Assembly (NCBI GenBank): GCA_030386875.1
Contig: CM059575.1
Span: 49,692,859-49,756,858, forward strand
Direction of reading: 5' to 3'
From: Morinoia aosen
Lineage: Eukaryota > Arthropoda > Malacostraca > Amphipoda > Talitridae
DNA: 64,000 bases
Below, in pieces: positions 11,063-21,449 of this stretch. Below the pieces are notes generated by a model. That model had not been told where the DNA came from, searched no databases, and saw only the letters and a list, made by a program, of their open reading frames with translations. A program made the translations under genes and the position numbers. The first letter of the stretch is position 1; every line of letters starts with the position of its first letter.

Positions 11063-11627
11063 ATACTCGTAAAAATAAAAAAAGAACTCAACTCGAAGTG
11101 TTTGAGAGATTGTGAGAGGATAATGTTGGCGTATCATTGTAGTGATAAATTTTCCCATGTCGTAGTAGTTTGAGAGATTCCTGTGGATTTTGACCGTGCT
11201 AATTGTTCTCTGAGCAGCTCTAACAAAAATTTTTTTTTCAGCGCTATCCTGTCCTTGTTTGTTGGTTTCATGTGCCACAGTAGGTAGGAAAAATATTTTT
11301 TTTTCCTATTTCCGTGCTTACGTTCATTCTGACTACCGTAAAATTCGCGTTTCCATTCTCCATTTTCCCTCCGTTTTCTTCAACGTTATTGATTGATTGA
11401 GTAGGTAGAAAAATAATTTTTTCCTCACCTGCTTTATTTTGGTGCCTACGCAAATTGCCGCATACCGCAGAAATTTTTCTCGTTTCCAATTTCATATTTC
11501 CTTCCTTCTGTTTCAACTTAACCTGAATGATTGAGTAGGTAAAGAATTAACGCAAACCATTGCCACTTAATCCCAAGTCTTAGGCACTGATATCATTAAT
11601 TGTGCATTCCCAAAAGTGATCGCTAGC
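11063..11627 (+). other. Leader between primer site and gag (younger copy)
   Basis: Non-coding leader that shares blocks with the older copy (CAACTCGAAGTGTTTGAG, GAGTAGGTAGAAAAATAATT). Repeated GTAGGTA(G)AAAAAT phrases occur at about 11282, 11402 and 11536. Packaging signals are normally found in this position, but none can be named. Confidence 0.5.
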
Positions 11628-12587
11628 ATGACTGAATCAGATAATGAAGATCGAGCCCCCTCAAAACCCATTAGGCTCCCGCCCTTTATTCCGGAGGACG
11701 CTCACACCTGGTTTCAACAGTGTGAAGCCGTGTTTAGGTATCATAAAATAATAAATGACATAGACAAATTCTATGCTCTTATTTCAGCCGCGCCCACTAA
11801 ACTATTGAATGACTCAAACCAAATATTAGAAAACCCTCCACCTCTCAATCCTTACGGAATCTTGAAAGGCAAAATTTTGGCAAGGCTTCAGATGTCCGAT
11901 GCGGACAAATTCCGAAGTCTTGTAGATGCCTCAGCAATTCCATCTGTCTCTGTTTCTTTCTCACCCACTTCGCTAGTGAAAGAACTGCGTAAACTCGCTA
12001 CGGGTGTTGCCGTAGCTGAGGGATTTCTGAAGGAAGTTTTCATGACTAAGCTTCCCCCGAACGTGCGTCCATTTCTATCGCTAGCAGGGCCCGAGCAAAC
12101 GTTAGAAAAATTAGCTGAGTCCGCCGAAACAGTGATGCGGAATATTAATTCGTCACGAGAACCGCAAGTTGCTTCCTTGAATGTAGGAGCTACAACTTTT
12201 AGTCCGTCAAATACGGCGCAAAATCAATCCTCAGCCACAATAGATAAGATGCAGCAGGACATCGCTGAAATAAAGCAAGCTCTCCAAAATTTTCAAATAG
12301 GTCAGAGTGTGGCTCACATTCAGCAAGGCCCAGGGAGATTCCAAAGCCACCAAAATGCCTATGACTATCACTCAAACTATCCTTCTCCTCCTCCTCAACG
12401 CTTCGATAGAGGTAGATCTTATGATAGGTCAAATCAAGACCGCCGCTTCAGGTCGCGCTCTCGTGATGCTAGTAGCAATTTATGCTGGTACCACATGAAA
12501 TTTGGTGACCAAGCTCGCAAATGTGCCTCTAGATACTGTCCTCGTTATACCGAAATGACTTCGGGAAACGCCAACAGCGACGCATAG
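11628..12587 (+). CDS. gag: Gag of the younger Gypsy copy
   Basis: The start chosen is the ATG at 11628 (MTESDNEDRAP), giving 319 residues; codons upstream are open but lack an ATG. The N-terminal two thirds form the capsid-like part (FIPEDAHTWFQQCEAVFRYH, then VAEGFLKEVFMTKLP). A basic, Arg/Ser-rich stretch follows (RGRSYDRSNQDRRFRSRSRD), then a zinc-binding motif Cys-x2-His-x9-Cys-x4-Cys (CWYH to RYC). That is the CHCC arrangement known from CsRn1/Kabuki-type elements and differs from the usual CCHC knuckle. Gag would coat the RNA and build the particle. It ends at TAG 12585-12587, inside the frameshift hairpin, so pol is reached by -1 slippage. Confidence 0.9.
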   Translation: MTESDNEDRAPSKPIRLPPFIPEDAHTWFQQCEAVFRYHKIINDIDKFYALISAAPTKLLNDSNQILENPPPLNPYGILKGKILARLQMSDADKFRSLVDASAIPSVSVSFSPTSLVKELRKLATGVAVAEGFLKEVFMTKLPPNVRPFLSLAGPEQTLEKLAESAETVMRNINSSREPQVASLNVGATTFSPSNTAQNQSSATIDKMQQDIAEIKQALQNFQIGQSVAHIQQGPGRFQSHQNAYDYHSNYPSPPPQRFDRGRSYDRSNQDRRFRSRSRDASSNLCWYHMKFGDQARKCASRYCPRYTEMTSGNANSDA

Positions 12588-12605
12588 TAGCGAGTACTGC
12601 GTTGC
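12563..12605 (+). promoter_or_regulatory. -1 ribosomal frameshift cassette, gag to pol
   Basis: The slippery heptamer GGGAAAC (12563-12569) is in the correct gag phase (G GGA AAC). After a 7-nt spacer, GCGACGCA (12577-12584) can pair with TGCGTTGC (12598-12605), giving an 8-bp stem with one G-U pair; the gag stop lies in the loop. Slippage by -1 enters the pol frame, which is open from there. The older copy has the identical cassette at 21407-21449. The arrangement matches known -1 frameshift sites; use in vivo is inferred. Confidence 0.8.
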
Positions 12606-15600
12606 CTCATTCCCAGACTACTCGCCTTCTTACTATTCTCGATCCCGTCACCAAGTATCGATTTTTAATAGACACTGGCTCCAGTGTGTCAATTATCCCA
12701 GCCACGTTGAAAGACAAAAACAATCCATTGTTGGCGACATTACGCGCCGCAAACGGCACGCCAATTCCTTGTTACGGTGAACGAAATTTAGAGTGCAGTC
12801 TGGGATTGAGGCGATATTTCCCTTTCACCTTCTTAATCGCGGAAGTCCAAGAGCCTATCATTGGCGCGGATTTCCTAGAGAAGTATGGGATTATTGTAGA
12901 TGTTAAAAACCGTAGAATTAGGGACGAGGAGACACAGATCTCAATTCCCGCTTGTAGCATAACTAGAGCAAATGTCTTGCATTCCTTCTCGATTGCTTTC
13001 AAGGAGGAGTGCATGTTTGAACAAGAACTTAAAAATTTCCCAGCATTAACAAACCCTAACTTAGCTTCTAATAACATGCAAACATGCACAAAGCACTTCA
13101 TAGAGACGCAAGGTCCGCCAGTTTTCTCCCGTGCTAGGCGATTGCCGCCTGACCGATTGGCGTTAGCTAAGAAAGAATTCGCTAGGATGCTCGAAAATGG
13201 CATCATTCGCACCTCCAAAAGCCCTTGGGCTAGCCCTCTTTTGCTAGTACCCAAGGCTAACGGTGAATTCAGACCGTGCGGGGATTTCCGCAGGTTGAAC
13301 GCCGTTACTTTACCTGATCGATACCCTATTCCCTACCTTCATGATTTCAGTGCAAATTTAGAGGGAGCACAAATTTTCTCTAAGATAGACCTGCAGTCTG
13401 CCTTCCATCAAATTCCCTTGGATGAGTCTGCGATTCCTAAGACCGCGGTAATCACTCCGTTTGGTCTCTTTGAATTCCTAAAGATGCCATATGGTCTCCG
13501 GAACGCACCTCAAACGTTCCAGAGACACATGGCTGAAATTTTCTCTGATCTCACTTTCGCCTATGTCTACCTAGACGACATCCTAGTGGCATCCACAACC
13601 CCGGAGTTGCACAAAGACCATCTTAGGGTCGTTTTTCAAAGATTGTCCGACAATGGACTCCTCGTAAATCCTGCAAAATGTGAGCTCGGAAAGCCATCAC
13701 TGATTTACTTAGGTCATGAAATCTCTAGCCTAGGTCTAAAACCTTTACCTTCCAAAGTAGAAGTGATCAAAAACTTTCCTCTTCCACAGACCCAGAAGGA
13801 ACTAAGAAGGTTCCTAGGTTCTGTTAACTTCTACCATCGTTTCATACGCAACTGTGCTCAAACTTTAGCGCCTTTGTCTGACCTTCTCGAACAGAAACGA
13901 AAAGGAAAATCTATTGAGGTAAAATGGACAGAAGAAGCGCGCAAAGCTTTTGAGAAAATTAAACAAAAGTTAGCTTCCGCGACTGAATTATCCTACCCTA
14001 TTGCTAATGCTGATTTCAGCCTCGTTGTGGACGCATCCAGTACCGCCGTAGGTGCTGTGTTGCAACAACAAGTAGGTACTAATATCTCTCCTCTTGCCTT
14101 CTTTTCCAAAAAGCTGTCGCCCACTGAGCGTGGTTATAGCGCGTTCGGTAGGGAACTTCTTGCTATCTACTTGTCGGTGAGACACTTCCGCTATGCTCTA
14201 GAGGCGAGGGAGTTTGTGATCTACACAGATCACAAACCTCTGACCTCAGCGATCAAAATGCCTTCTGAAAGACATTCCCCTAGGGAAGCTCGACACTTGT
14301 CGTTTATAAGTCAGTTTACCACTGATATCCGTTTCATAAAAGGGTTGGACAATACTGTTGCTGATTGCCTTTCCAGAATCAACACTGTCCAAACCAGTGG
14401 TGAAATCACCTTCGGCAACATTGAAAGAGCGCAAAAGGAGGATCCTGAACTTCAGGACCTTCTCAAACCTTCTAACATTTCCTCTCCGAAACTAACCTTG
14501 GTTGACGGCGTGTACCGTGATGCCGAGCGACCTTCTCGTTTGTATCTTCCTGCGACGCTCCGCAGAGTAGCTGTCCTCCACTACCATTCCCTCTCTCATC
14601 CAGGTATTAACCGTACAGTGCGTTTGATTTCTGATCGTTTCGTCTGGCCAGCGATGCGTAAGGAGGTCAAGCAAATTGTGCAAAATTGCCATGCGTGTCA
14701 GAGTAGTAAGGTGGTGAAACATAATCGTGCGGCGCTGCAGAGTTGTGCATTCACAGGTCACAAGTTCGACTCGGTCCACCTAGATTTGGTGGGTCCTTTG
14801 CCTTTATCGCGCGGTTATTCTTATTTGTTGACCATCATCGATAGGTTCACGCGTTGGGTTGAGGCTGTCCCTCTCCCTGATACCCAAACTGAGACTGTAG
14901 CGCGCGCTTTCTTGTCAAACTGGATCTCTAGATTTGGGGTTCCCTTAAGTGTCACACATGACCGGGGATCACAATTCACCTCCAAATTCTGGAGTGAGCT
15001 TAGCACCGCTTTAGGGTGTGCAAACACATCAACTACAGCGTATCATCCGCAGTCAAATGGACTTATTGAGAGAGTCCACAGAGACCTCAAGGTTGCATTG
15101 CGCTGCCTTAATTGCAGTCACGATTGGACTGATAGACTTCCAGTAGTACTACTTAGCATCCGAAATTTACACAGACAGGATCAGCAATGCACAGCGGCTG
15201 AAATGTTGTACGGGAAAACGCTTCGTCTCCCCGGCGACATTGTTGACCCAAAACCTTTGCCTGAATTTTCATCCGCTGACCGTTCCGCTTATGTGACCTG
15301 TCTCAAAGATTGCATGCGTAAGATCAAGTATGTGGCTCCACGAATGCCTCAGACTCACGACAAACTGGATTCTGCCCTGCAAGACTGCACACATGTGTAT
15401 GTCCGCAATGATGCTATAAAACCTACACTCACGCGCCCTTATGATGGCCCATTCAAAGTACTTAAACGCAAGCAAAAATATTTCATCCTCGATAGAGTCG
15501 GTTCACACGACCCTGTGAGCATTGATCGACTGAAAGTCGCATACACTTCTGATCATAGTGTAACTTATAACTCATCATCCTCTCCGCAGATTTCCCTTCC

Positions 15601-15925
15601 CACTGAGACTCGATCATATCTACCATCTCAGCTTCCTCAGTTGGCTGCATTATTGCCTAGTCAACTTGAGTGTAATCCTTTCTATGTGCCTGTACATTCA
15701 AACCCTATCTCTAACCCTGTCGTAGATTCTAACTCTAGCCCTCTTACTGACACAGCGACAAGTCTGGAGAGACCAGACGAGCCCGCTGCAGTAACTCTTG
15801 TTCCTAGGACTCTTGCCGATCTAAACTTGCAGACCCGTTTGGTGAAACTTCCCCGCTCAGTATCATTTGCCAATTGCCGAACTCGGCAGGGTCGTGTAGT
15901 TCGCACTCCTTCCCGCTACAGATGA
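12569..15925 (+). CDS. pol: Pol polyprotein of the younger Gypsy copy (PR-RT-RH-IN)
   Basis: This frame is -1 relative to gag and has no ATG at its start, so it is probably expressed as a Gag-Pol fusion. Positions below count from the leucine codon at 12602. Aspartic protease: DTGSS at 24-28. Reverse transcriptase: SPWASPLLLVPKANGEFRPC and the catalytic YLDD at 323-326. RNase H: begins near VVDASSTAVGAV. Integrase: His-His-Cys-Cys zinc domain (HSLSH...CHAC) near 660-700, and catalytic Asp, Asp, Glu near 728, 786 and 823 (HLDLVGP, THDRGSQ, LIERVHRD). The C-terminal tail is Pro/Ser-rich. No stop or frameshift is seen and all key residues are present. The order PR-RT-RH-IN is that of Ty3/Gypsy. 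Confidence 0.95.
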   Translation, partial: RQQRRIVASTALPHSQTTRLLTILDPVTKYRFLIDTGSSVSIIPATLKDKNNPLLATLRAANGTPIPCYGERNLECSLGLRRYFPFTFLIAEVQEPIIGADFLEKYGIIVDVKNRRIRDEETQISIPACSITRANVLHSFSIAFKEECMFEQELKNFPALTNPNLASNNMQTCTKHFIETQGPPVFSRARRLPPDRLALAKKEFARMLENGIIRTSKSPWASPLLLVPKANGEFRPCGDFRRLNAVTLPDRYPIPYLHDFSANLEGAQIFSKIDLQSAFHQIPLDESAIPKTAVITPFGLFEFLKMPYGLRNAPQTFQRHMAEIFSDLTFAYVYLDDILVASTTPELHKDHLRVVFQRLSDNGLLVNPAKCELGKPSLIYLGHEISSLGLKPLPSKVEVIKNFPLPQTQKELRRFLGSVNFYHRFIRNCAQTLAPLSDLLEQKRKGKSIEVKWTEEARKAFEKIKQKLASATELSYPIANADFSLVVDASSTAVGAVLQQQVGTNISPLAFFSKKLSPTERGYSAFGRELLAIYLSVRHFRYALEAREFVIYTDHKPLTSAIKMPSERHSPREARHLSFISQFTTDIRFIKGLDNTVADCLSRINTVQTSGEITFGNIERAQKEDPELQDLLKPSNISSPKLTLVDGVYRDAERPSRLYLPATLRRVAVLHYHSLSHPGINRTVRLISDRFVWPAMRKEVKQIVQNCHACQSSKVVKHNRAALQSCAFTGHKFDSVHLDLVGPLPLSRGYSYLLTIIDRFTRWVEAVPLPDTQTETVARAFLSNWISRFGVPLSVTHDRGSQFTSKFWSELSTALGCANTSTTAYHPQSNGLIERVHRDLKVALRCLNCSHDWTDRLPVVLLSIRNLHRQDQQCTAAEMLYGKTLRLPGDIVDPKPLPEFSSADRSAYVTCLKDCMRKIKYVAPRMPQTHDKLDSALQDCTHVYVRNDAIKPTLTRPYDGPFKVLKRKQKYFILDRVGSHDPVSIDRLKVAYTSDHSVTYNSSSSPQISLPTETRSYLPSQLPQLAALLPSQLECNPFYVPVHSNPISNPVVDSNSSPLTDTATSLERPDEPAAVTLVPRTLADLNLQTRLVKLPRSVSFANCRTRQGRVVRTPSRYR

Positions 15926-15966
15926 TTGCAGCGGGTGGACCTTTCGGTCTGCGCCTTGGGGGGTAA
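15926..15966 (+). promoter_or_regulatory. Putative polypurine tract region
   Basis: TTGGGGGGTAA lies immediately before the 3' LTR. It is short and interrupted, so the assignment rests mainly on position. The same sequence precedes the older copy's 3' LTR. Confidence 0.4.
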
Positions 15967-18213
15967 TGTAGCATACCGCTACATAAGCGTAAAAATTACA
16001 AATTTGCCATTCATACTTAAATAAATTAATTAGTAGCATTAAAAATCTTACTCTAATTTATTATTAATTATTTTCTACTTCTAATTCGTAATCATTGAAG
16101 TTTTTGTGTAAATACATGAGACGATAAAATAACAATTTACATTTTTCGAGAGAGAAGCCCTCTGGTGGCAACACAGCGCAGTTGCGCGTCTCTTCTTTCA
16201 AAAAGCCACTCTTACTTTGGCGGCATACTTTGGCGGTGTTACAGCAAATTCTCGTGAGTTTAAATGTGTTAGAAAATAATCGCGTTCTTTTTTCGTTCTC
16301 GTGATAAATCAGTGTTAGAAAATATTCGTGTTCTTTCTTCGTGTTCTGGAGTATTAATAGTTGTCAGTGCAGTGCTATTTGGATACGTAGTTATGCGTAG
16401 GAATTGTGATGTAGCATGTTCTCATTCAGTGTTTTGTTTCTCAACGTGATTTAGCGTAAAATGTTGCGTCAGATGTGCATTGCATTTCCGTGTCATGATT
16501 TTATTATCAAAGCATAATCATGTTCGTTCCTTTTCTTTACGATAATAGTATATACCTGCAGTTCCATTCATGATTCGATACTCGGAACGAACGCGGCTGA
16601 ACTTGCCGGCTTTTCGTTGTCGATAACCTTTGTTTAATGGCGGAACCTCACACCGTCGTCACTTGTCACTACTCTGTGATTATAAATACTATAGGCATGT
16701 GTTATAGTAGCACTTATTCTTTTTTTATAAACTGACTCGCAGTAGTCTTAAATTACGAAAAGTATTCCTGTCTATGCTTGCTGAGTTTTGGAATTTCATT
16801 TCCTGATTCCATACTCTTTTGAAACCTTTACGTAAACGTCCTTATTTCAATAGGGAAACATTTCAATGAAATTAAATTTTAACTCATCGCATTCTTGTGA
16901 CAAAACACCCACTACCATCTGCCTATCTTGATTGTGTGCAAATTGCTGGCGGCTCTGGCTGAGGCCGACGCGTAAAGCCCCCGGCTAAATTGCACACGGA
17001 ACTTTCATGCTTTCGTTTTTCTTTCTTCGCGTATTTTCCGCCTGTGAAATCAACGCTTAGGTTTTTCCTTTTTCCTTTATCATTAGGGATATATATTATT
17101 CCTTAATCCCTTTATCATTGCAATTGATATCTACCAGGATTTTTTTTCAGTAGGATTTATATCCATGAACTTTAGGATTTTTTCTATGTTTTTTTACTGC
17201 GTTCAAAAGTGCAGTCACTTGATATTTTCACGTTATTCCGTAGATCTCGTGTTTACTTGCCCGTAGTCTCTGTAAGGAATCATGATCTTTATTACCGGAA
17301 GTTCTTAAACCTAATACTCAGATTTTTAAAGCCAGAGGCATTAGTGAACAGTTTTGACAGCTAAACAGTTTAAACAATTTATTTATTGTTAAAACCTGTC
17401 AACCAAAAATCTGTCCTATCTCTTTTGAGTTTGCCAAAAGTGAGAACCCTAAGTAGCTGGTGTCAAACCTGTAGGAGTTTCTCGGATTTCTCCGTGTGGG
17501 AAGAGTTGTCATTATATGTTGGATTGTCAGTGGTGGAATGTCTTGATGTCTCGCCTGGAACGTTTCATCCAGCTTTTGGACTCCTTGCAGGACCCCAACG
17601 TCATCACACACACCACTTACAACATTCTCCCTGGGCCGCTTTTGGTTTTTCTACTTGGATTGAATTTGGGCTATGCTCTGGAGCCTTTAGCCTGATTATA
17701 TTCTCTAATTACGGGCACCATTGAATTAGCTTTGCATTCGCTTATAATTCCGCGTGCCTGGATCTTAAGTACTATTCAAACTAAGAGTCATCATCGCCAT
17801 CAGGCTCGGCACCTTTGATCAAATTCACCTGCTCCAAAATTAAGCATACTTTGCCCAAACAAATAGCTACCCACCTATTTGTGCTTAGTTTAAAAAATTG
17901 CCCACCGTAAAGCGAATATTCTGAACTCAATACACTTAAAAACCTCATCCACCGGCCGGAGCGACACCAGCCCTCACCGAAGCTCACCACCGGCACTCCG
18001 GACCTCACTGGGATTTCCAGTCAAGCTCATCGAAGACCTCCTGGTTTCCTCTTCCAATAAACTCCACCTAAACTAAGCTGAGTCCAAAATCCGTTTTTCA
18101 TTATCCCTCTCATAATTTTCCCAGATCACTATCGAGAGAAATGTTCGAGTTTTTGGCCGTCAAGAACTAAAAATTTCAGTTCAAACTACCCCAACGGTCA
18201 CGAAAACCCGACA
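15967..18213 (+). repeat. 3' LTR of the younger Gypsy copy
   Basis: It spans 2247 bp and is nearly identical to 8795-11043. It is followed directly by the target duplication CGAA and the remainder of the older element's 5' LTR. Confidence 0.93.
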
Positions 18214-18217
18214 CGAA

Positions 18218-19874
18218 TACGGCCGTTAGAGCACGACAGAGCTGCTGGCGTCTTTGTTCGCGGTTGCCTTTGTTTTCCAAAAATGGCGAAGCAATGTTAC
18301 CGACTCATGTCATTTAAAATTCGTACCTTTTTGGTACGCGGGATAGTATTTCTATTTCTCACAACATAAAGTACAGTAGTTTTCTGAATTGTGTTTAGCG
18401 TGAAATTATTAATTGGGAAATGTCTTTTAATAATTTCGTACGTTTATAAATCACGAAGATTATTCATGTCTATGCTTGCTAAAGTTTTGAGTTTCATTTT
18501 TGTATAGTTCATACTCCTTGAACCTTGCGTTTAATCGCACTTATTTCAATATAAATCATTTCAATAAAATTTAATTCAATTCTGTTCATTCTTGTGACAA
18601 AAACACCCACTACCATTTCCCTTTCGTGAGTGCGTACAAATTATGCCGGCGGCTTGGCGAATGCCGACGTGTAGAGCCGCCGGGTTAATCGCCGCACTGA
18701 TTTTCATGTTTTCGTTTTTGCGCATATTTCCTTTCTGTGCAAGCAAAACGTTTAGTGTTTCCTTTTTATTGTGGATATTATTCCTCAATTCCTTTATTAT
18801 TGCAAATGATATTTATCCGTGATTTTCAGTAGGATTTATATCCATGAACTTTAGAATTGTTCTCTGTTATTTCTTGTACAGTTATAGAGATGTTCTGGAG
18901 TACATAAAGAAACATTAATTCGCTTTCTATGAAATTCTTAATTGCTGTAATTCTTTTCTTCTGCTTCATGAACCATGTCTTGTTAAGTCATGTGTTTACC
19001 ATGGTTCAGGGATTTGATTCCCGATGTTACTCTTAGATAATCACTAAAAGTATTACTAAAAATTCTTAAATTTTATGTCTTGTATTTAAAGCAAGAGCAG
19101 TTGTATAAGAGTTTCTTAATTGATTCTGTCCTATCTTCTCTACTTTTGAGCTAGACGAAAAAGAGAACAAATGAAATTAACTAGAGTCAAATCTGAAGGA
19201 TTTCTCGAATTCTGCTGTGTGGGAGTTTATTATTTGCAATGTTGTGGGACTGTCATTGGTGGAAGTTTCCTTGATGTCTCCTTGGACTGTTCATCCAGCG
19301 TTTGGACTCTTTGCAGGACTTCAACGTCATCGCCACACACCACTCACAACATTCTCCCTGGGCCTTAGTGGGATTCCCTTTGTTGGATTAGTCTTGGGTT
19401 TTACCTCAACCGGCCTCATCTGCACTGGCCCGACCTTAACTGGACGTGACTTAACCAGAATTTACCTGGCCTTGGGCCTCATTTTGTCTCGCTTGTTTGG
19501 GCTTTAATGCTACTTAACTCACCTAAGAATTGCCTCAACTTGAGCCGCCCTGCCTGGCCTCAACTCAATCAAATTGATCACTCACAACGTCACGGTTTCC
19601 TCCAAGTCTTATAAACTGGGCTCTTAAATCACTTGCAAACAACACACACTGTCGACTCCAGCACTTCTCCAGGAGCCGCCCGTCTGCCCGGACTGCAAAC
19701 CCTCTTCAGCCAAGTTCATCGGTTGCTCAAGATTCGGCGGTCCTCTCCGGTTTCCTTCCAATATACACCAAAAGCTGAGTCCAGAGTGCCTTATTATCCT
19801 TTCTCATGGTTTACTCCCAAATGCTTATCAAGGTTTGTAAGGACTGGCTATACCCCACGGCCAGAATCATTACA
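18218..19874 (+). repeat. 5' LTR of the older Gypsy copy, second part
   Basis: It continues the LTR interrupted at 8794 (ATACGGCCGTTAGAGC...) and ends ATCATTACA. It aligns with 25415-27071 in the 3' LTR with few differences. Confidence 0.92.
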
Positions 19875-19875
19875 C

Positions 19876-19884
19876 TGTGACCCC
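19876..19884 (+). promoter_or_regulatory. Primer binding site of the older copy, apparently one G short
   Basis: TGTGACCCC follows the LTR by one base. A tRNA-Trp primer would need TGGTGACCCC, so this looks like a Trp-type site with one G lost. Trp priming is what I recall for CsRn1/Kabuki elements. The younger copy differs here. Confidence 0.45.
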
Positions 19885-20459
19885 AGTTAAAAAAACCCCA
19901 AACTTTCTTTAAAAAAACTTAAGAACTATTCAACTCGATAAGTGTTTGAGAAATTGTGAGAGAGGTTAATTTTGGTATATCATTGTAGTGATGAATTTCC
20001 CATGTCGTAGTCTTTGAGAATTTCTTAGATTTTACCGTGTTAATGGAGATTCTCTGAGCAGCTCTAACAAAAATTTTTTTTTTCAGCGCTATACTGTCCT
20101 TTTGTTTTATGTGCCTCAGTAGGTAGGAAAAATATTTTTTTTCCTATTTCCGTGCTTACGTTTATTCTGACTACCGTAAAAATTCGCGTTTCCATTCTCT
20201 CTTTCCCTCCGTTTCTTCAACGTTATTGATCGTTTGAGTAGGTAGAAAAATAATTTTTTCTCACCTGCTTTATTTTTGTGCCTACGCTAATTGCCGCATA
20301 CCGCATAAATTTCCGTTTCCAATTTCATATTTTCTTCCTTCTGTTTCAACTTAATTTGAATGATTGTGTAGGTAAAGAAATAACGCAAACCCTTGCCACG
20401 CAAATTCCAAGTCATAGGCATTGATATCTTAATTGTGCTTCCCTAAAGAGATTGCTAGC
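19885..20459 (+). other. Leader between primer site and gag (older copy)
   Basis: Homologous to 11063-11627, with small indels. No open frame. Confidence 0.5.
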
Positions 20460-21431
20460 ATGACTGAATCAGATAATGAAGATCGAGCCCCCACAAAACC
20501 CCTTAGGCTTCCCCCCTTCATTCCGGAGGACGCTCATACCTGGTTCCAACAGGTGGAGGCGATGTTTAGGTATCATAAAATAACTAATAACACCGATCAA
20601 TTCTACGCCCTTGTGTCCGCAGCCCCCACCAAATTGTTGAATGATTCAAATCAATTGCTCGAAAACCCTCCCGCCTTTGATCCGTACGGCACCTTGAAAA
20701 GAAAGATTCTGCAGAAGTTGCAGATGTCCGATGCGGACAAATTTAGGAATCTTGTAGACGCCTCAGCAATTCCATCTGTCTCTGTCTCTTTCTCTCCCAC
20801 TTCGTTAGTTAAAGAGCTGCGCAAACTCGATGCGGGTGTTGCCGTAGCTGAGGGATTTCTGAAAGAAGTTTACATGAGTAAACTTCCTTCAAATGTGCGC
20901 CCATTTCTATCGTTAGCAAGCCCTGATCAAACTTTGGAGAAGCTTGCAGAGTCCACTGAGACGGTGATGCGCAACATTAATTTGTCACAAGCATCGCAAG
21001 TTGCTTCCTTGAATGCAGCAGCTGCAAATTTTAGCCCCCCAAATACTCAGAATCAATCCTCAGCCACAATAGATAAGATGCAGCAAGACATCGCTGAGAT
21101 AAAGCAAGCTTTACAGAATTGCAATTTAGGTCAGAGTGTGGCTCACATTCAGCAAGGCCCAGGGAGATTCCAAAGCCACCAAAATGCCTACGACTATCCC
21201 TATGACTATCCCTCAAACTATCATCCTCTTCCTCCTCCTCAACGTTTTGATAGAGGTAGATCCTATGATAGGTCAAATCAACACCGCCGCTTTCGGTCGC
21301 GCTCTCGTGATGCCAGTAGCAATTTATGCTGGTATCACACAAAGTATGGTGACCAAGCACGAAAGTGCGGGTCCCGCTTTTGTCCTCGTTATACCGAAAT
21401 GACCTCGGGAAACGCCAACAGCGACGCATAG
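20460..21431 (+). CDS. gag: Gag of the older Gypsy copy
   Basis: It starts at ATG 20460 (MTESDNEDRAPTKP) and gives 323 residues, colinear with the younger copy's Gag apart from substitutions and a slightly longer Tyr/Pro-rich stretch (YDYPYDYPSNYHPLPPPQ). It has the same Arg/Ser-rich segment and the same CHCC zinc motif (CWYHTKYGDQARKC followed by RFC). The capsid-like part holds WFQQVEAMFRYHK and EGFLKEVYMSKLP. There is no stop or frameshift, despite this being the older insertion. It ends at TAG within the frameshift hairpin and overlaps the pol frame. Confidence 0.9.
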   Translation: MTESDNEDRAPTKPLRLPPFIPEDAHTWFQQVEAMFRYHKITNNTDQFYALVSAAPTKLLNDSNQLLENPPAFDPYGTLKRKILQKLQMSDADKFRNLVDASAIPSVSVSFSPTSLVKELRKLDAGVAVAEGFLKEVYMSKLPSNVRPFLSLASPDQTLEKLAESTETVMRNINLSQASQVASLNAAAANFSPPNTQNQSSATIDKMQQDIAEIKQALQNCNLGQSVAHIQQGPGRFQSHQNAYDYPYDYPSNYHPLPPPQRFDRGRSYDRSNQHRRFRSRSRDASSNLCWYHTKYGDQARKCGSRFCPRYTEMTSGNANSDA

Positions 21432-21449
21432 TAGCGAGTACTGCGTTGC
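21407..21449 (+). promoter_or_regulatory. -1 ribosomal frameshift cassette, gag to pol (older copy)
   Basis: GGGAAAC at 21407-21413 in gag phase, a 7-nt spacer, then GCGACGCA (21421-21428) pairing with TGCGTTGC (21442-21449). The cassette is identical to the younger copy's, although the surrounding codons differ in several places, which suggests it is kept by selection. Confidence 0.8.

Larger units (their letters stand above)
8795..18213 (+). mobile_element. Younger full-length Ty3/Gypsy element nested in an LTR
   Basis: LTRs at 8795-11043 and 15967-18213 start TGTAGCATAC and end CCCGACA. The target duplication CGAA lies at 8791-8794 and 18214-18217. The uninterrupted site (TTTACGAATACGG) is preserved in the older element's 3' LTR near 25408-25420, which proves the insertion. 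By eye the LTR pair differs at about 10 bases plus one T-run length change in about 2248 bp. Gag and pol are open, so this copy may be recently active. Confidence 0.95.

Noticed and set aside
12772..13254. Antisense 160-residue frame in pol
   Set aside because: It is opposite a clear, conserved pol frame and has no motifs of its own.
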